Of a stretch of DNA of 64,000 nt, positions 1 through 11,000 are shown piece after piece. The position numbers and the translations under genes are program-made. The stretch is from Callaeas wilsoni. Lineage: Eukaryota > Chordata > Aves > Passeriformes > Callaeidae. Where the stretch lies: positions 310,001-374,000 of the forward strand of contig VWPU01003220.1 of the NCBI GenBank assembly GCA_013398955.1, read 5' to 3'. The number at the start of each line of letters is the position of its first letter. Position 1 is the first letter of the stretch. The notes beneath the pieces were generated by a model. It ran no database searches. It saw nothing but the letters and a program-made list of their open reading frames with translations, and was not told where the DNA came from.

Positions 1-1618
1 TTGCGAACACCACTGTGTGGGTAACCCAATAATCTTTAGGCCCACACAACCTTTCCATTTTACAGGATATACAATTCCACATCTTAATTAGCTGCTTTGC
101 TTTGTCCTTTTTTCCTCTATAGTTGTTTTATTATGTATGACAGCTTTTTGCACCTTTTCATAGTAGGCACCACACAGTGAGTGAGCTTTGTGCACATACT
201 TTCCTTAGTAGTAATTAAATAAAACCCTCTCTCTTCTCATGTATGATCCAATCATGTAATTACAGCAGTATTTACTGTAGCAATGAATAGCAGGCAAGTA
301 TCCCTTTTCCAATATCTAGAGACTAAGTCTGGTTAATAGACACATTTTCCGTCTTAAAACTTCTAACCTTGTAACCTAACCTTTTATTGCTATCTATTAC
401 ACAACTCTAAAATTGCTCTTCGCTGAAAAACCAGGTGTGGATGCTATTCAAACATGATCATTGAGAGAAATTAAGGTCCTTTCAGGGCTCATGTCAACAA
501 GGTATTTGATGGCCTTTTATTTTACTTTTACATGATTTAGAACGAGTACCATAAACTCTATTAGTACCTTGGCCAACTCTCTTGAAACAGCAGCAGGTGC
601 TCTAGAGAGCATCAAGCATCCCATTTCCCCACTATAAGAAATGGTCATGATCATTTTTACACTAGTGCTAAAGTTGAAATAGCTAGGAATAGAAAGTTTG
701 TACTCAGTATGACGGCATTGCTGCAAAAGAGAAATGTAATATGTTTCGACAGATTTAATTTTCTTCCTACCCTTTCAGTTCTTGACCTTTCTATAGCAAC
801 TATCAGCAGAGCCAGGAAGTAATACCAGTTTGTGGGCTAGTTCTGATACTATCAGAGACTTGTGGCCAACTTTACAAAAGCATCTAGACAGAATAAACAA
901 TACAAACAACGAGAGAGATTCAGATGTCTGTTCTCTCTACGACAGTCACCACAAATCCATCACAGACACACAAGGATTCAGATTTAGCTTGGAGCGCAGA
1001 TGAAAATTCCTTCATTTACATTATATGAAAAATTTACTGCAATATTGATTATCCATCAGTTTCCAGGCAAGAAGAGATTAAATTAACAGATTTCGAAGCC
1101 AAAGATGACCATTATATAATTTAGCACCATATTTTACATCACACAGGCTGAGAAGTTTAATTCTATTACCCTCTCAAAAGAAAGACATACAGTCTTCATT
1201 TGAAAATGTCAAGACATTCATTACATCCTTCAGCAGTTTGATGCAATAGCTAATCACCCTGACATTAAAACATGTGCTCCACTTCAAATTCAGAGCAAAT
1301 TCCCAGTCTTGGGTTCTGGTTATTCCTTTTTTTTGCTGAAGCTCTTTAGTGTATGGCCATCTCTCCTTCTTTTCCCCTTTCTTTATGAAGTTACTAGTAA
1401 TTGAGTCACCTTCCAAGTTTCTTTTCAACACCGTTATAAACAGCCTGAACACTTTAAATCTCACAGCAAAAATTTTGTCTTCCAACTCTTGAAATACCTG
1501 TGCGATTTTCCTTTACTGCCTCCAGTTTTTCAGTAGGTTGACGCACCCCCTCTTTGGAAAAAAATGAAATATTATAAGATAATGGCCAAGGAGGTAAGAA
1601 GGAGGAGGCAGCACTCAC
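1..1618 (-). other. DLG2: DLG2 intron, 5' part (downstream of the SH3 exon), incomplete
   Basis: This intron begins with the GTGAGT donor at 1618 and runs off the window at base 1. The next expected coding piece (start of the HOOK region, VERKERAR-like) is not present. The stretch is AT-rich with no repeat I recognise. An open frame of about 100 codons on the minus strand (1174-1485) shows no known domain and is taken as chance. Confidence 0.85.
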
Positions 1619-1795
1619 CTCCTCTTGCTGGGTATAACTCCCATCTCCTCACTGTCCCCCTCCAGAGTGACCCTCCTCGCCTGCCACCATTCATCATCTG
1701 AGGCGTTGATGACGTGAAGGATGTCTCCATACTTGAAACTGAGTCCTTGGCTTGGGAGGCCACTGTCTTTGCTCTTGTCATAGTCAAACATGGCT
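1619..1795 (-). CDS. DLG2: DLG2 (PSD-93) exon encoding the SH3 core
   Basis: This is an internal exon of the postsynaptic MAGUK scaffold DLG2, which clusters NMDA receptors and potassium channels at synaptic membranes. Read on the minus strand it has 1 base completing a split Arg codon, 58 full codons starting [10 protein letters not shown] and ending GVIPSKR, then 2 bases of another split Arg codon. SH3 hallmarks are visible: the ALYDY-like FDYD near the start, the DDEWWQAR tryptophan pair at residues 33-40, and IPSKR near the end. The acceptor is a pyrimidine-rich tract ending TTTCACAG (1796-1803) and the donor is GTGAGT (1618-1613). The residues [16 protein letters not shown] and [12 protein letters not shown] fit DLG2 rather than DLG1 or DLG4, as I recall those paralogues. 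The Thr before LEGDSEEMG is Met in the mammalian sequence I remember. The exon is 177 bp with phase 2 introns on both sides, so skipping would keep frame. The HOOK and guanylate kinase exons lie beyond base 1. Confidence 0.95.
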
Positions 1796-1803
1796 CTGTG
1801 AAA

Positions 1804-4800
1804 GGAAATAAAGATATGAAGACAGCTAATTAGATTAGTCTGGGTGCAGTTACTTCTGAACAATTAATCATATTTATCATATTTTATGTCACAGTAACCC
1901 CTTCTCTTTTCCAAAGGAAAAGGTCCTACTCAGAGGTAAACTCTTTCCACTGTGAAGTTAGTTTTTACAGAAACTGCTATTTTTTTTTTTCTTGTAGGAG
2001 AAAGAGAATGGCAAAATTTGATACCAATTATCAGCCTATGCCTTCCAGTCCTATGCCTGGCACCTACACCAGGGTAGATGTACTCCACTTTCTGAGGGAG
2101 TGGATTCATTCACCCTGCGCATGAATCCCAGCAAGTGCAGGTCACTCATTGGAGTTACCCAGCTAAAAATCCAGATCTTGGTTTCTTATGAGAAAAAAAT
2201 ACATGGGAGTATTTTTCCCATGTAAAATATTGTTTAAAGACCATGTCTGTCAAGAACTGATGTTTATTTCCTATAGGGAAAATAATATGGTCATAACCCT
2301 GGCTGCAGAAATGTTACATCAGTAAAATCCCAAAAGGTGTCCAATAATTCCTACTCTTTCATTGTCAGAAAGAAAGCCAGGGCAATCTTTTCACTGGTAA
2401 ACACTTTTGTGAGAAGGATTTGATGTAATTAATTGCTGTGAATTCTAGTGTAATTGAAAAGAATGATTGTAGCAGTTTTATGGGTAGATATAAAACATGC
2501 AAAGCTACTTCTCATAATGAGGAAACTTAAAAAGAAGTTATCAGAATTGTGACTGTGCAACCAAAATAATTTAAAGCTTTCATAAGCACCAACTGTGCAT
2601 GGCAAGTCTGGTTCAGGAGGAGGAAAAATGCTATTTGAAATACATCTTCTTTTAAAGAGTTTATAGTCTTGTACTAACATCTTCAGAAATGCCCAGATAA
2701 TTCCCTTCTCTGAGGATGAAGGCTGCTGAATTTTACATAATCCATAAGCTTACTTATGCTTGTGCCTTTTTTGGTAAATGTTCTTGGAATGCACATAACC
2801 TTTGGAGAAATTTAATGGCTTAGCAGTGGAAAAGTTCTTTTAAAAACCTGACTATATCTCATTAAATATTTGCATTCATAAAGGACTCTTATTGGTACCA
2901 AGTCATCTGCTGCTTCTCAAATACAGCGTTCTGTGAGGACATTTGATGAAGAAGCTTATAAATCTAGAAGCAGTTAAGTGTCATTAGACGCCTCTTCTTA
3001 ACCAATTGATGACACCAGCTCCCTGGAAGATGGCAGTGCATACCCAAACAGGCAGACAACACATCATCCTGCGGGCATTGCCCTTGGCAGCTGGCAGCGG
3101 TCAGGCTTTTACCACTGTATTGAACAGTCATCTTAAAAATTCCCTGATTAATTGTGCACCTTGCCATGGAAGCTGTTCAACAGCTCAAAACCCCTAACCA
3201 CACAGTTAGCCAAGCTGGATACTGGGCAGATGTCATACAATCCTGATTCCAGGCATAATTAAATCACTCAAAACAAGGGACAATATCTTCCGTTACAGAG
3301 AATAAGCAAGACTGTCACATCCCTGATGCAAAACATTCCTGGATGCCGAACTGGAAATACTCCATATTTGGCAAGTTCTGAGATGAAGGCTGTCTTTCAA
3401 AAGTTAAGGAGTAGAAAGTAGGACAATATTCTTTGTCCTTGAACAGGCATTTGCACCTCAGAGCCCACGTATTGACTTAAAATTAGTCTGTCATCGTGCT
3501 GGCTGATGTTAACGATGAATGCAGATGGCAATGTTTGCCACTGACTTGCTTTGATTGGAGTAATCATGTGCATTGCTAATTAAAGTGAGATTATAGATCT
3601 CAGACAAGAGACTTTTTGAGAACACTTTTCATTGAATGGAAGATTTTGTGGCTGATGCTCTACAGATGTTGATTACTCCATTAGCAAATGAAAATGACAT
3701 GAGAGCTGACTTCAGTGATCTTTCCTAAACATTTCAAATTAAGAACCAGGTCTTGGTAACAGCTGTATCTGAGCTTACAACTTTGATAACATTTCTGGCT
3801 CTGTAAAACATACTTCTGCTGGTTGGCTGTTGGCCCAGCTATAAAGTACATGGAGATCTTCACTCCAGGCACTGTTGACTACTTTGGGCAATAGAGAGAC
3901 CTGGGCACACTCATCCCCACCACCTCAGGCTGCGAGGGCAGTTTGGATCTCTACATGTCCAATCGCAAAATCTAGTCCCTTCAAGGGACTGACATGTCAT
4001 TTCTCATTTTCTACCTGATGAACACCACCCAGTTCTGTTTGTGCTTGGTTTTGCAGATGTATATAAAAATAACACCTCTGCATCTGTTGAGTGTCAACTG
4101 AAGTGATACAAAATGAATGCAGCCAGACCTCTTGTTTGGTAAAGGAACTAGGCAGAGCAGACAGAAAAAGATGTCATTTTTTCATTGCTCTTTCATGTTT
4201 TTAGACAATGACATCCAAGTCTTACAGGATACCATCTGCAAGCACTGAAACTTTCATCAGAGTCAAGGTCAGTTCTCAGCAAAGTCTACTTGTTCTGTGC
4301 AAGGTTCTTTACCAGGATAATACACTAAGGAGTAAGTTAGACACCTTAGATAGGTTCTGCCATGCCAGGGCATGTATCAGAGGAAAGGTTAAAAAATAGT
4401 AGCACCTTTGCTGAATATTATGGGTTGGGAAGAGGACATAAGCAACGCAGTCCAAAAAGAAACCCACCCTTGCACAGAGCACCTATTAGCCCTCTCTGAG
4501 AGATGAGCACCATCATTTCAGCTAGAGAAGGATCAGCACGATCAGGACCAGACAAGTACTCTTCCAAAATGAGATGTTTAATAGGAACAAGGTTATTCAA
4601 ATCACCCAGAGGGTCAAAACCAAGAAGACATGTCACAGTGCCTCTCTCTCTCTGTGATGAATTAGAGATATCTCCCCAGAACACACAAGCACAATAGTGT
4701 AGATAGTGGAGAAGCTGCTCAGCAGAGCTAGTGAGTTTCTGAACTTGCTAATATGACTATATGCCTTTATCTGGTTGAGTCTGCTTATTCATGGGTTGCT

Positions 4801-6260
4801 TGGGCAGTTTTTCATGGCACTGAGCTGTAAATGATTTTTATTGCCTTTTACTGCAGTATTAAAGAATAATAATCTCAATAACCTTATAACATTTTAAATG
4901 ACATTTATCTAACAGTCTTGAACACTAACAGCTTCTTTTTTTCTCCACAACTTACAAAAGAGCACCTTAAAGCACTGTTCTTTCAGGTGTTTTATATGCT
5001 CAGTTAGCCTCTTGCATTCACTGTTCAGCTTTTTTTGGGATCCTACAGGGCAGAACCAAGAGCTCTACAAGGCTTTCTCTCTGTCAGTAAGGCTTTCTTT
5101 CCAAGTCAGCTGACTAGGTCTACTTTTGAATTGGGATAGTCAATATTTTATAACGAAGGAAATCAGTTTGAATTATTTAACTTCCACTTTAGAGCTGTCA
5201 CCAATGTTGTGATCACACCAGCATCAGAAAACTCCTGTTCAGTATCTTCTAGACAGCGCATTTCACAAACAGGACCCTGGCTTACACAGGCTAGATAAAG
5301 CATTTTGAGGTTACAAATGCACTAAGCTCAGTGACTACTATTAGATGTGGATGAAATACCAGAATAGGGAACAGAGCTCGCTACTAACCAGTTTAACAGA
5401 TGTGGTGAAATCGTGATTTGGCCAGCTTAGTTCCTTTATTGGAAAAAGAGCAACAGGGATTGGTGTGATTATCAAAGGCATAAGGTATATGCATCAAACT
5501 TCCATTACCACTTTTGTTTTTCTCTTCTGAGTTCCCAGTTCTTGCCTTACTTTAGGGAAAACTGTTTAATATCTGTACAGTATCTCGAAAGTGGAAAGTG
5601 TCATTCAAATGCCAAGTATTGCTGTGAAAGGCTTGGTGAAAGCCTCATGCTTCTAGAAAATAGAGAAAGTCCTGAGAAGTGAAGCAGGAGGTGCAAACAT
5701 TTAGAAGAAGCTGGCTATCACAAATATTTAAGAATATGTGAGGCTTGCTTACCTGACATTATTCCAGACTTCAGAAGTGATCATCACACTAGACTAATCC
5801 CAGCAGCAATTTGGACAGAACCTAACAGGTTTTATTTTTGTGCTTGGGTGCGTCTTAATCATTTTTAGGCAGCCATATCAGCGTAAAACATGAGAGAAGC
5901 ATTTCGCAACAGCATTCAAATTAATTGCTCAAAAATTGTTTAAAATGAAAATACTGACTTTACCAAGCTGTAATATACTGCCCAACATGCAGTAAGGTGT
6001 CTACATGGCATGAAGGCCACTAAACTGGGGATATCTTTTTTTCCTTCCACATAGCATAAATACTTCATTATTTGAGGTATTTCCAAAAACTAAGCTGCCT
6101 TGTGCAGTAAATTTCTATTCCTAATGGTACCTATTCTCACAGTGAGAGGAATAAATGTTTGACATAGAAAATATATTAGCTGTAACAAAATAGAAAATCA
6201 ATTCCTAGTGCAATCCCATATATTACAACCTATTGATATCCACAATGTCTACATTGTTAC
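1804..6260. other. Intronic unique sequence, no gene seen
   Basis: AT-rich intron with no recognised transposable element. Part of it (about 3470-3610) is dense in homeodomain-like and TALE-like motifs and is raised as a candidate conserved element. The open frames at 3006-3197, 4208-4399 and 4418-4684 have no recognisable protein content. Confidence 0.6.
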
Positions 6261-6261
6261 C

Positions 6262-6395
6262 AGCATTTGTAACATGAAAAATAGGGTACAGAAAGACTAA
6301 GTGATCTTGCTAAGCCCTTAGCAGAAAAGGGAATTTAACAGAGAAACCTCTTAGCTTCCTCAGCTAATGCTGTTAACACCATTGGTAGCAGCCTT
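6262..6395 (-). repeat. Degraded MIR-like SINE relic
   Basis: On the plus strand the order of words follows the reverse complement of the amniote MIR core as I remember it: an ACATGAAAAATAGGGTACAG segment matching the gaaactgaggcacag block, then AAAGACTAAGTGATCTTGCTAAG matching the ttaagtgacttgcccaag block, then a GGAATTTAACAGAG segment and a GCTGTTAACACC end. Similarity is patchy and ends are approximate. It could be chance similarity to an old SINE. Confidence 0.45.
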
Positions 6396-6834
6396 CATAA
6401 TCTTCCTGACAAAGCAAGGGATATCTTGGCATTTACAACACAGGAATATGTTTTACCGAATGCTTCTATATGTTCAGTGCAAAACCCCAAAATCTTCCAC
6501 TCCCATATCAATGGCCAGTAATTTGATACAGTTCAGGTGCTGCGTGGCAGCTTTATTTGCATCTCTGAAATTATTTTCTTCTTCTTCTGGCACAGATGGG
6601 AGTTTGCACATAAATTTACAGACTGCTCTTTGCTATTCACTTGATTATGAAACGACAACAACATTTAGCAAGAGAGATCTTCAGCTGCTGTAAATAGTCT
6701 TAACTCTCCTGTGATCTGCCAGCATATCTGCATATGCACCACTAAAGGATATTTCTCTCTTCTTTGAAAATTTCTTGCGATTCTCAGACATCAGGTTTTA
6801 TAGCATCATCCTAAGGGAGATATATGTTATTCTC

Positions 6835-6970
6835 CTCATTCACGACATCTATCCTACCCCTTGCCGTATTCTTTTTTTACAGGTGGGGAAATCCAGTGCA
6901 GAGAGGTTTAGGCAGTAACTCAACATCATAGAATCAGACCCCAAGCTTCATAGCTGTCTTTTCTGCACTC
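6835..6970 (-). repeat. Degraded MIR-like SINE relic
   Basis: The plus strand reads TTTTTTACAGGTGGGGAAAT, then GCAGAGAGGTTTAGGCAGTAACT, then a segment ending in GAATCAGACCCCAAGC and a CTGCACTCA end. This is the usual order of the reverse-complement MIR core (tttacagatggggaaactg, gcacagagaggttaagtaact, then the degenerate B-box side). It lies about 450 bp from another MIR-like relic in the same orientation. The assignment is by eye. Confidence 0.5.
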
Positions 6971-7478
6971 AGTAATAAATGTATTTCCACCCACTTGCAG
7001 GCTCAGCTTCAAGAAAAAAATTAGAAGATGAAAGAAACGCTAATGTAATTCATTGCTATAGCTACAACAGAGAGCACAGCGGCTCTCTGATCGAAGCAAT
7101 CATTGCAAGGCAATTAAGATGCTATTAAAAGGGTTAAATTTTCACATAGTGGCAAGTCAATAAAGACTTTCAACTTCTCCTCCCAGCTTTGTTTCCATCT
7201 GGAGAAGCTGAACTGGTAAGTCCTATGTGTAGAGCATACAAAAAAGGTTTCTCTCTCCTTGGGAGGTTTGGGAAGCTCTGAGGTGCTGCTTGCTGAGAAT
7301 GGAGGCTGCTGGAATAGCCCCTGTGCACAAGATGATTCTGTCATACATTGTCAACTCCGCTGAGAGAGTGGGAAGGGAGACTGTTGCGAAGAACAGCTTT
7401 TATTAGGAGTATACTACAACAATGCAGTTTTAACAAAAAATGTCTGAATGTTTGACCTCTCACTCATAGATACCATGA

Positions 7479-7590
7479 TTCCTTCTTTTTCCTTTTCTTT
7501 GCCTTATTTTTCTTTTACTTCTTTTACTTTCATTTTTCCCCCCTTAATTTTCTTTTTAGCTTTTTTCCTTTTTTTTTTTTTTTTCCCTAT
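7479..7590. repeat. Polypyrimidine tract with a T16 run
   Basis: About 110 bases are nearly all C and T on the plus strand (many TTCTTTT and TTTTCCTTT words), with an uninterrupted run of 16 T at 7569-7584. On the transcribed DLG2 strand this is a long polypurine stretch, so it would not act as a polypyrimidine splice signal for that gene. Confidence 0.8.
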
Positions 7591-7754
7591 CTTAATGATG
7601 TTGTGATGAAGCCCGTCCCCTCAACCTTGTCAGGCTGAGAGGGACAGTGTTAGCGGTTTGTGTTACCAAAATCAGTCATGCCAGGGCACTGCAATATGGT
7701 TGCCATGTTCCCCTTGAAATTAGCACTGATCAGGGATCATTACCAGCAACAGTT

Positions 7755-8064
7755 TGGAGGCACCTAAGGTGGAGAGGAGTGCTGTGTCCAGCTGTGGGCT
7801 CCCCAGCAGAAGGATGTAGACCTGCTGGAGTGAGTCCAGAGGAGGCCACAAAGATAATCAGAGGTCTGGAGCACCTCTCCTATGAACACAGGCTGAAAGA
7901 ATTGTGGTTGTTCAGCCCGGAGAAGAGAAGACTCCAAGAAGACTATTACGATCTTCCAGTACCTAAGGGACTACAAGTAAGCTGGAGAGGGATTTTTTAC
8001 AAGGGCATGTAGTTACAGGATAAGGAGAAATGGCTTCACATTAGTAAGAGGGTAGGTTTAGGCA
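7755..8064 (+). repeat. CR1 LINE fragment (ORF2 C-terminal part), 3' end missing
   Basis: The sequence follows the avian CR1 body in order: GTGTCCAGCTGTGGGCTCCCC, GAGGAGGCCACAAAGATAATCAGAGG, CTGGAGCACCTCTCCTATGAA, TTGTTCAGCCCGGAGAAGAGAAG, and GTTACAGGATAAGGAGAAATGG. In one frame it encodes a decayed ORF2 C-terminal peptide ([24 protein letters not shown]). Homology stops near GTAGGTTTAGG without reaching the normal CR1 3' end, so the element is truncated at both sides. A 121-codon open frame over it is a relic, not a gene. Confidence 0.85.
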
Positions 8065-11000
8065 CTGAGCCATGGGGCACACTCCCAGTCAATGTGCAGT
8101 TTAGGATGTTAGCTTAGCTGCTCCTAAGGCACCTCCACTACAGCAAATCCTGTTGCACATTTGCATCCAAGCCTTTTCCATTCGCTATCATATTATTTCT
8201 TTACTTCATTCAGCAATTTCTCCATTCAGTCCAAGTAATTCCTTATTCTTTTCCTCCTAGTGGGAATTTGGCAGAGAGTTATGCCACAGATCTCAATGAA
8301 AAAAAGGACTGGAGACAGCAGCATTAGTTCCAGAAAAATTTCACTAAGAAGAGGGATGTATTTTCTTTATGGTGTTTATCAGGAAAGAGGACTGCCATTT
8401 GTCCTTGGGGAATATTCTGCTCATTTTGGAGATCCAAGCGTGATGCTTAATGTCAGGTCTTATGAGACAATCTCTATGCTGTTGATGGGCTTTTTTTTAG
8501 TTTTTAGCAAGTGCTCATACTCTGCGCAGGAAATGGGTTCTGCAAAACTTGTAATGAAAAATGTAAGTCAACATTTTCAGAAGTATCAAACCAATATGTT
8601 GCACCTTCATGGTCTTGCTACACAACAGCATACATTGTACTATGTTAGAGGCAAAATATCTCACAGTGAGCAAGGACTGACACTTTAGTCTTTCAGTTGT
8701 GGACATGGACAAAATTATTATTAATCCCAGGTTTGCCTGGCTTTAACTCCTTCCAGCAGGAATTGTAATGTGGCTTGAGAAAGGGAAATTCCTTCATGTT
8801 TTCTCCTGTACCCTCATGCCAGCACAAGGGGAATTCCTTTCAAGGAACACACTTTTTGCTTCTTTGGCATTTTACAGAGCACAAAAGAGCCAAACAGAAT
8901 CCCTCTTCTGCTTGCAAACATCTGAAACCAGTATGGAGTTGTGAGCATATGCTTACCTTACCCTAATTTATTGACCAGGAAAATCTGGCTGCCAGTTTCA
9001 TCCATGATAAACAGAAGCTTTTAAATACATCTGCACTGGACTCAGTGTAGTCGAGATCCTCAGCTTTGATGTTTGCTTTAAAACAGGGAGACTGCCTTGG
9101 GTCTGAACACTGATTAGATTCAGCCTTAGGCATTTTGATAAACTCCAGAGGATATCTGTATTTGATTCTGCAAGGCTTCTTCAGTATCCCTGAGTTTGTG
9201 AGCGAAATTTCACAATAAATCCCCAAACTTTTGCATGAGATTCAAATTTCACAGCAATCTCAAAACTTAGGCCAGGTTTGTACTTAGCTGTTTCTTCTAA
9301 AGAAATGAGATAATTTTTGACTGACCTTGACCTGGCCCGTGCATTATGTATCAAAATGATATGAAATTTGTCTTATTCTTGGGTTTGATTTTTTTCCTCC
9401 CCATACAGACTAAGTGAAGCTGCTGCTTGACTGCATCCCTGGTTTCTCTCCGAGGCATCAGTGCAGTTTCTCAACACAGATTTCTGCGTTGTGACATTTA
9501 AGATTATCCATATCCAGAAAGGAAATGTGACTGGATGTCAAATTAGAGATACTTTAAACTACTGGGTAATTCACCTGAAATTGCAACCTGTGGGTTGCAT
9601 GGATTGACACAGGACGCAAAAAGTCATTCTTTCTCACAGTAACTTATTTCCTGAGAATATTAATTTAGGGATTTTTACCCCAGGAAAAAACAAAATAAAA
9701 TAAAATAAAAAATAGTAAAACATAAATAAAATCAAATCAGGTGTTTCTTTCAAAGACAATGAAAGCTGAAAGGGAAAATAACGACTGCTAGCACAGCCTG
9801 TAGCTACCCCTATACCTCCCTGCACCCACATGTGTCTTCCTACTACTACAGAATACACTGCAAAAAAGCATTGGATTTAGATATATTTTAGTAATTGGTC
9901 TACAGTACGTCTAACTATTGCAATAGAACTCAAAGATCTGCTTTGGGTAGTCGGGTTTTTTTAGGTAGCTGTCTCAGATACCCTGTTGCTTGCTATTGCT
10001 GTCTCTTAGTCTCATGACCCGAATCTGTTTGCAGCTTTTAAAATTCCATTGTGGCCAGGCTGCCCACAGAATTCATTGTGCTTCCACTGGTTTATAATCA
10101 AAAGGAAATTTTCAGCACACAAAAAGAACCCCCCTGGAAACATAATTATTGCTACCAGACAGATATATGATGGTTTCTTTTTTTCTTTTGACAAGGATAT
10201 TAGACATCTGGAGAACTTCAGTAAGAGAAAGCCTTCCTCTGAAAAAATGATCCACATTTATGATTTGTATGGTTTGAACATAGTAGTGAAAAAAAGAGTT
10301 GTAAGAGACGGACTAAGCACAATGCCTCTACTACTAAAAAAATCCCACCCCCCAAAATTCAGACAATTGTGTCAGCAAAATGGATTTTTTTTTCTTTTCT
10401 TCCCAGAAATCAACATTGGAGCCTTGTCAATCTGAATATTCTGACTTACTTCTGTTATAAGAGGCAAGGAACTCTACAGACTTTCCTAGCATGGAGGTGC
10501 TCATAACATAATGAATCATACTACATCATAATAATTTGTTAATATCATAATAAATCTGTTTATACACTCCAGCCTTTAGAAGCTGCTATTGGAAAAAAGA
10601 TTGTTCTCTAGCTATGAAAAAGTGTAGACAAGCAAAACTCAGAGGAAGTATTAATGAGACAGAACTGAGAGAGGCTGCTCTGAGGAGAGAGGGCATTATG
10701 GAAAAGTCAAGATATTTGTTTGCAACAGCTCTTTCTCAATAATGGTTTCTGCTTGGCCTTGAATGCTGTCCTTTGACAGTGAAAGAGCCAGAATTTGGAT
10801 TTTCATTGTTATTGTGTCGACTGAGTAGGTTCTGCTGAGATAATGAGAAGCCCCATGCAAACAGGAACTACACTGTGGAAAATGACTGAAAATTATTATG
10901 GAAATTAATTATCCTGCCTAATGTAGAGAAGTGTACTAAATCCATAAACTCTGCTGGATGCAACTATTTGAGAAATCATGAAAAGCTTTTTTCTTTAGGT

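Noticed and set aside
1572..1787. Alternative minus-strand frame over the SH3 exon
   Set aside because: Shadow of the true DLG2 frame; the correct frame is fixed by the split Arg codon and the SH3 motifs.
1619..1795. Assignment of the SH3 exon to DLG1 or DLG4
   Set aside because: [15 protein letters not shown] and LEGDSEEMG fit DLG2; the other paralogues have ALFDYDKTKD and different loops as I recall.
7647..8012. 121-codon open frame that looks protein-like
   Set aside because: Its second half is a decayed CR1 ORF2 fragment, so it is a repeat relic and not a host gene.
8260..8688. 142-codon open frame on the plus strand
   Set aside because: The peptide has no familiar motif and there is no promoter, splice or codon-bias support; it lies in ordinary intron sequence.
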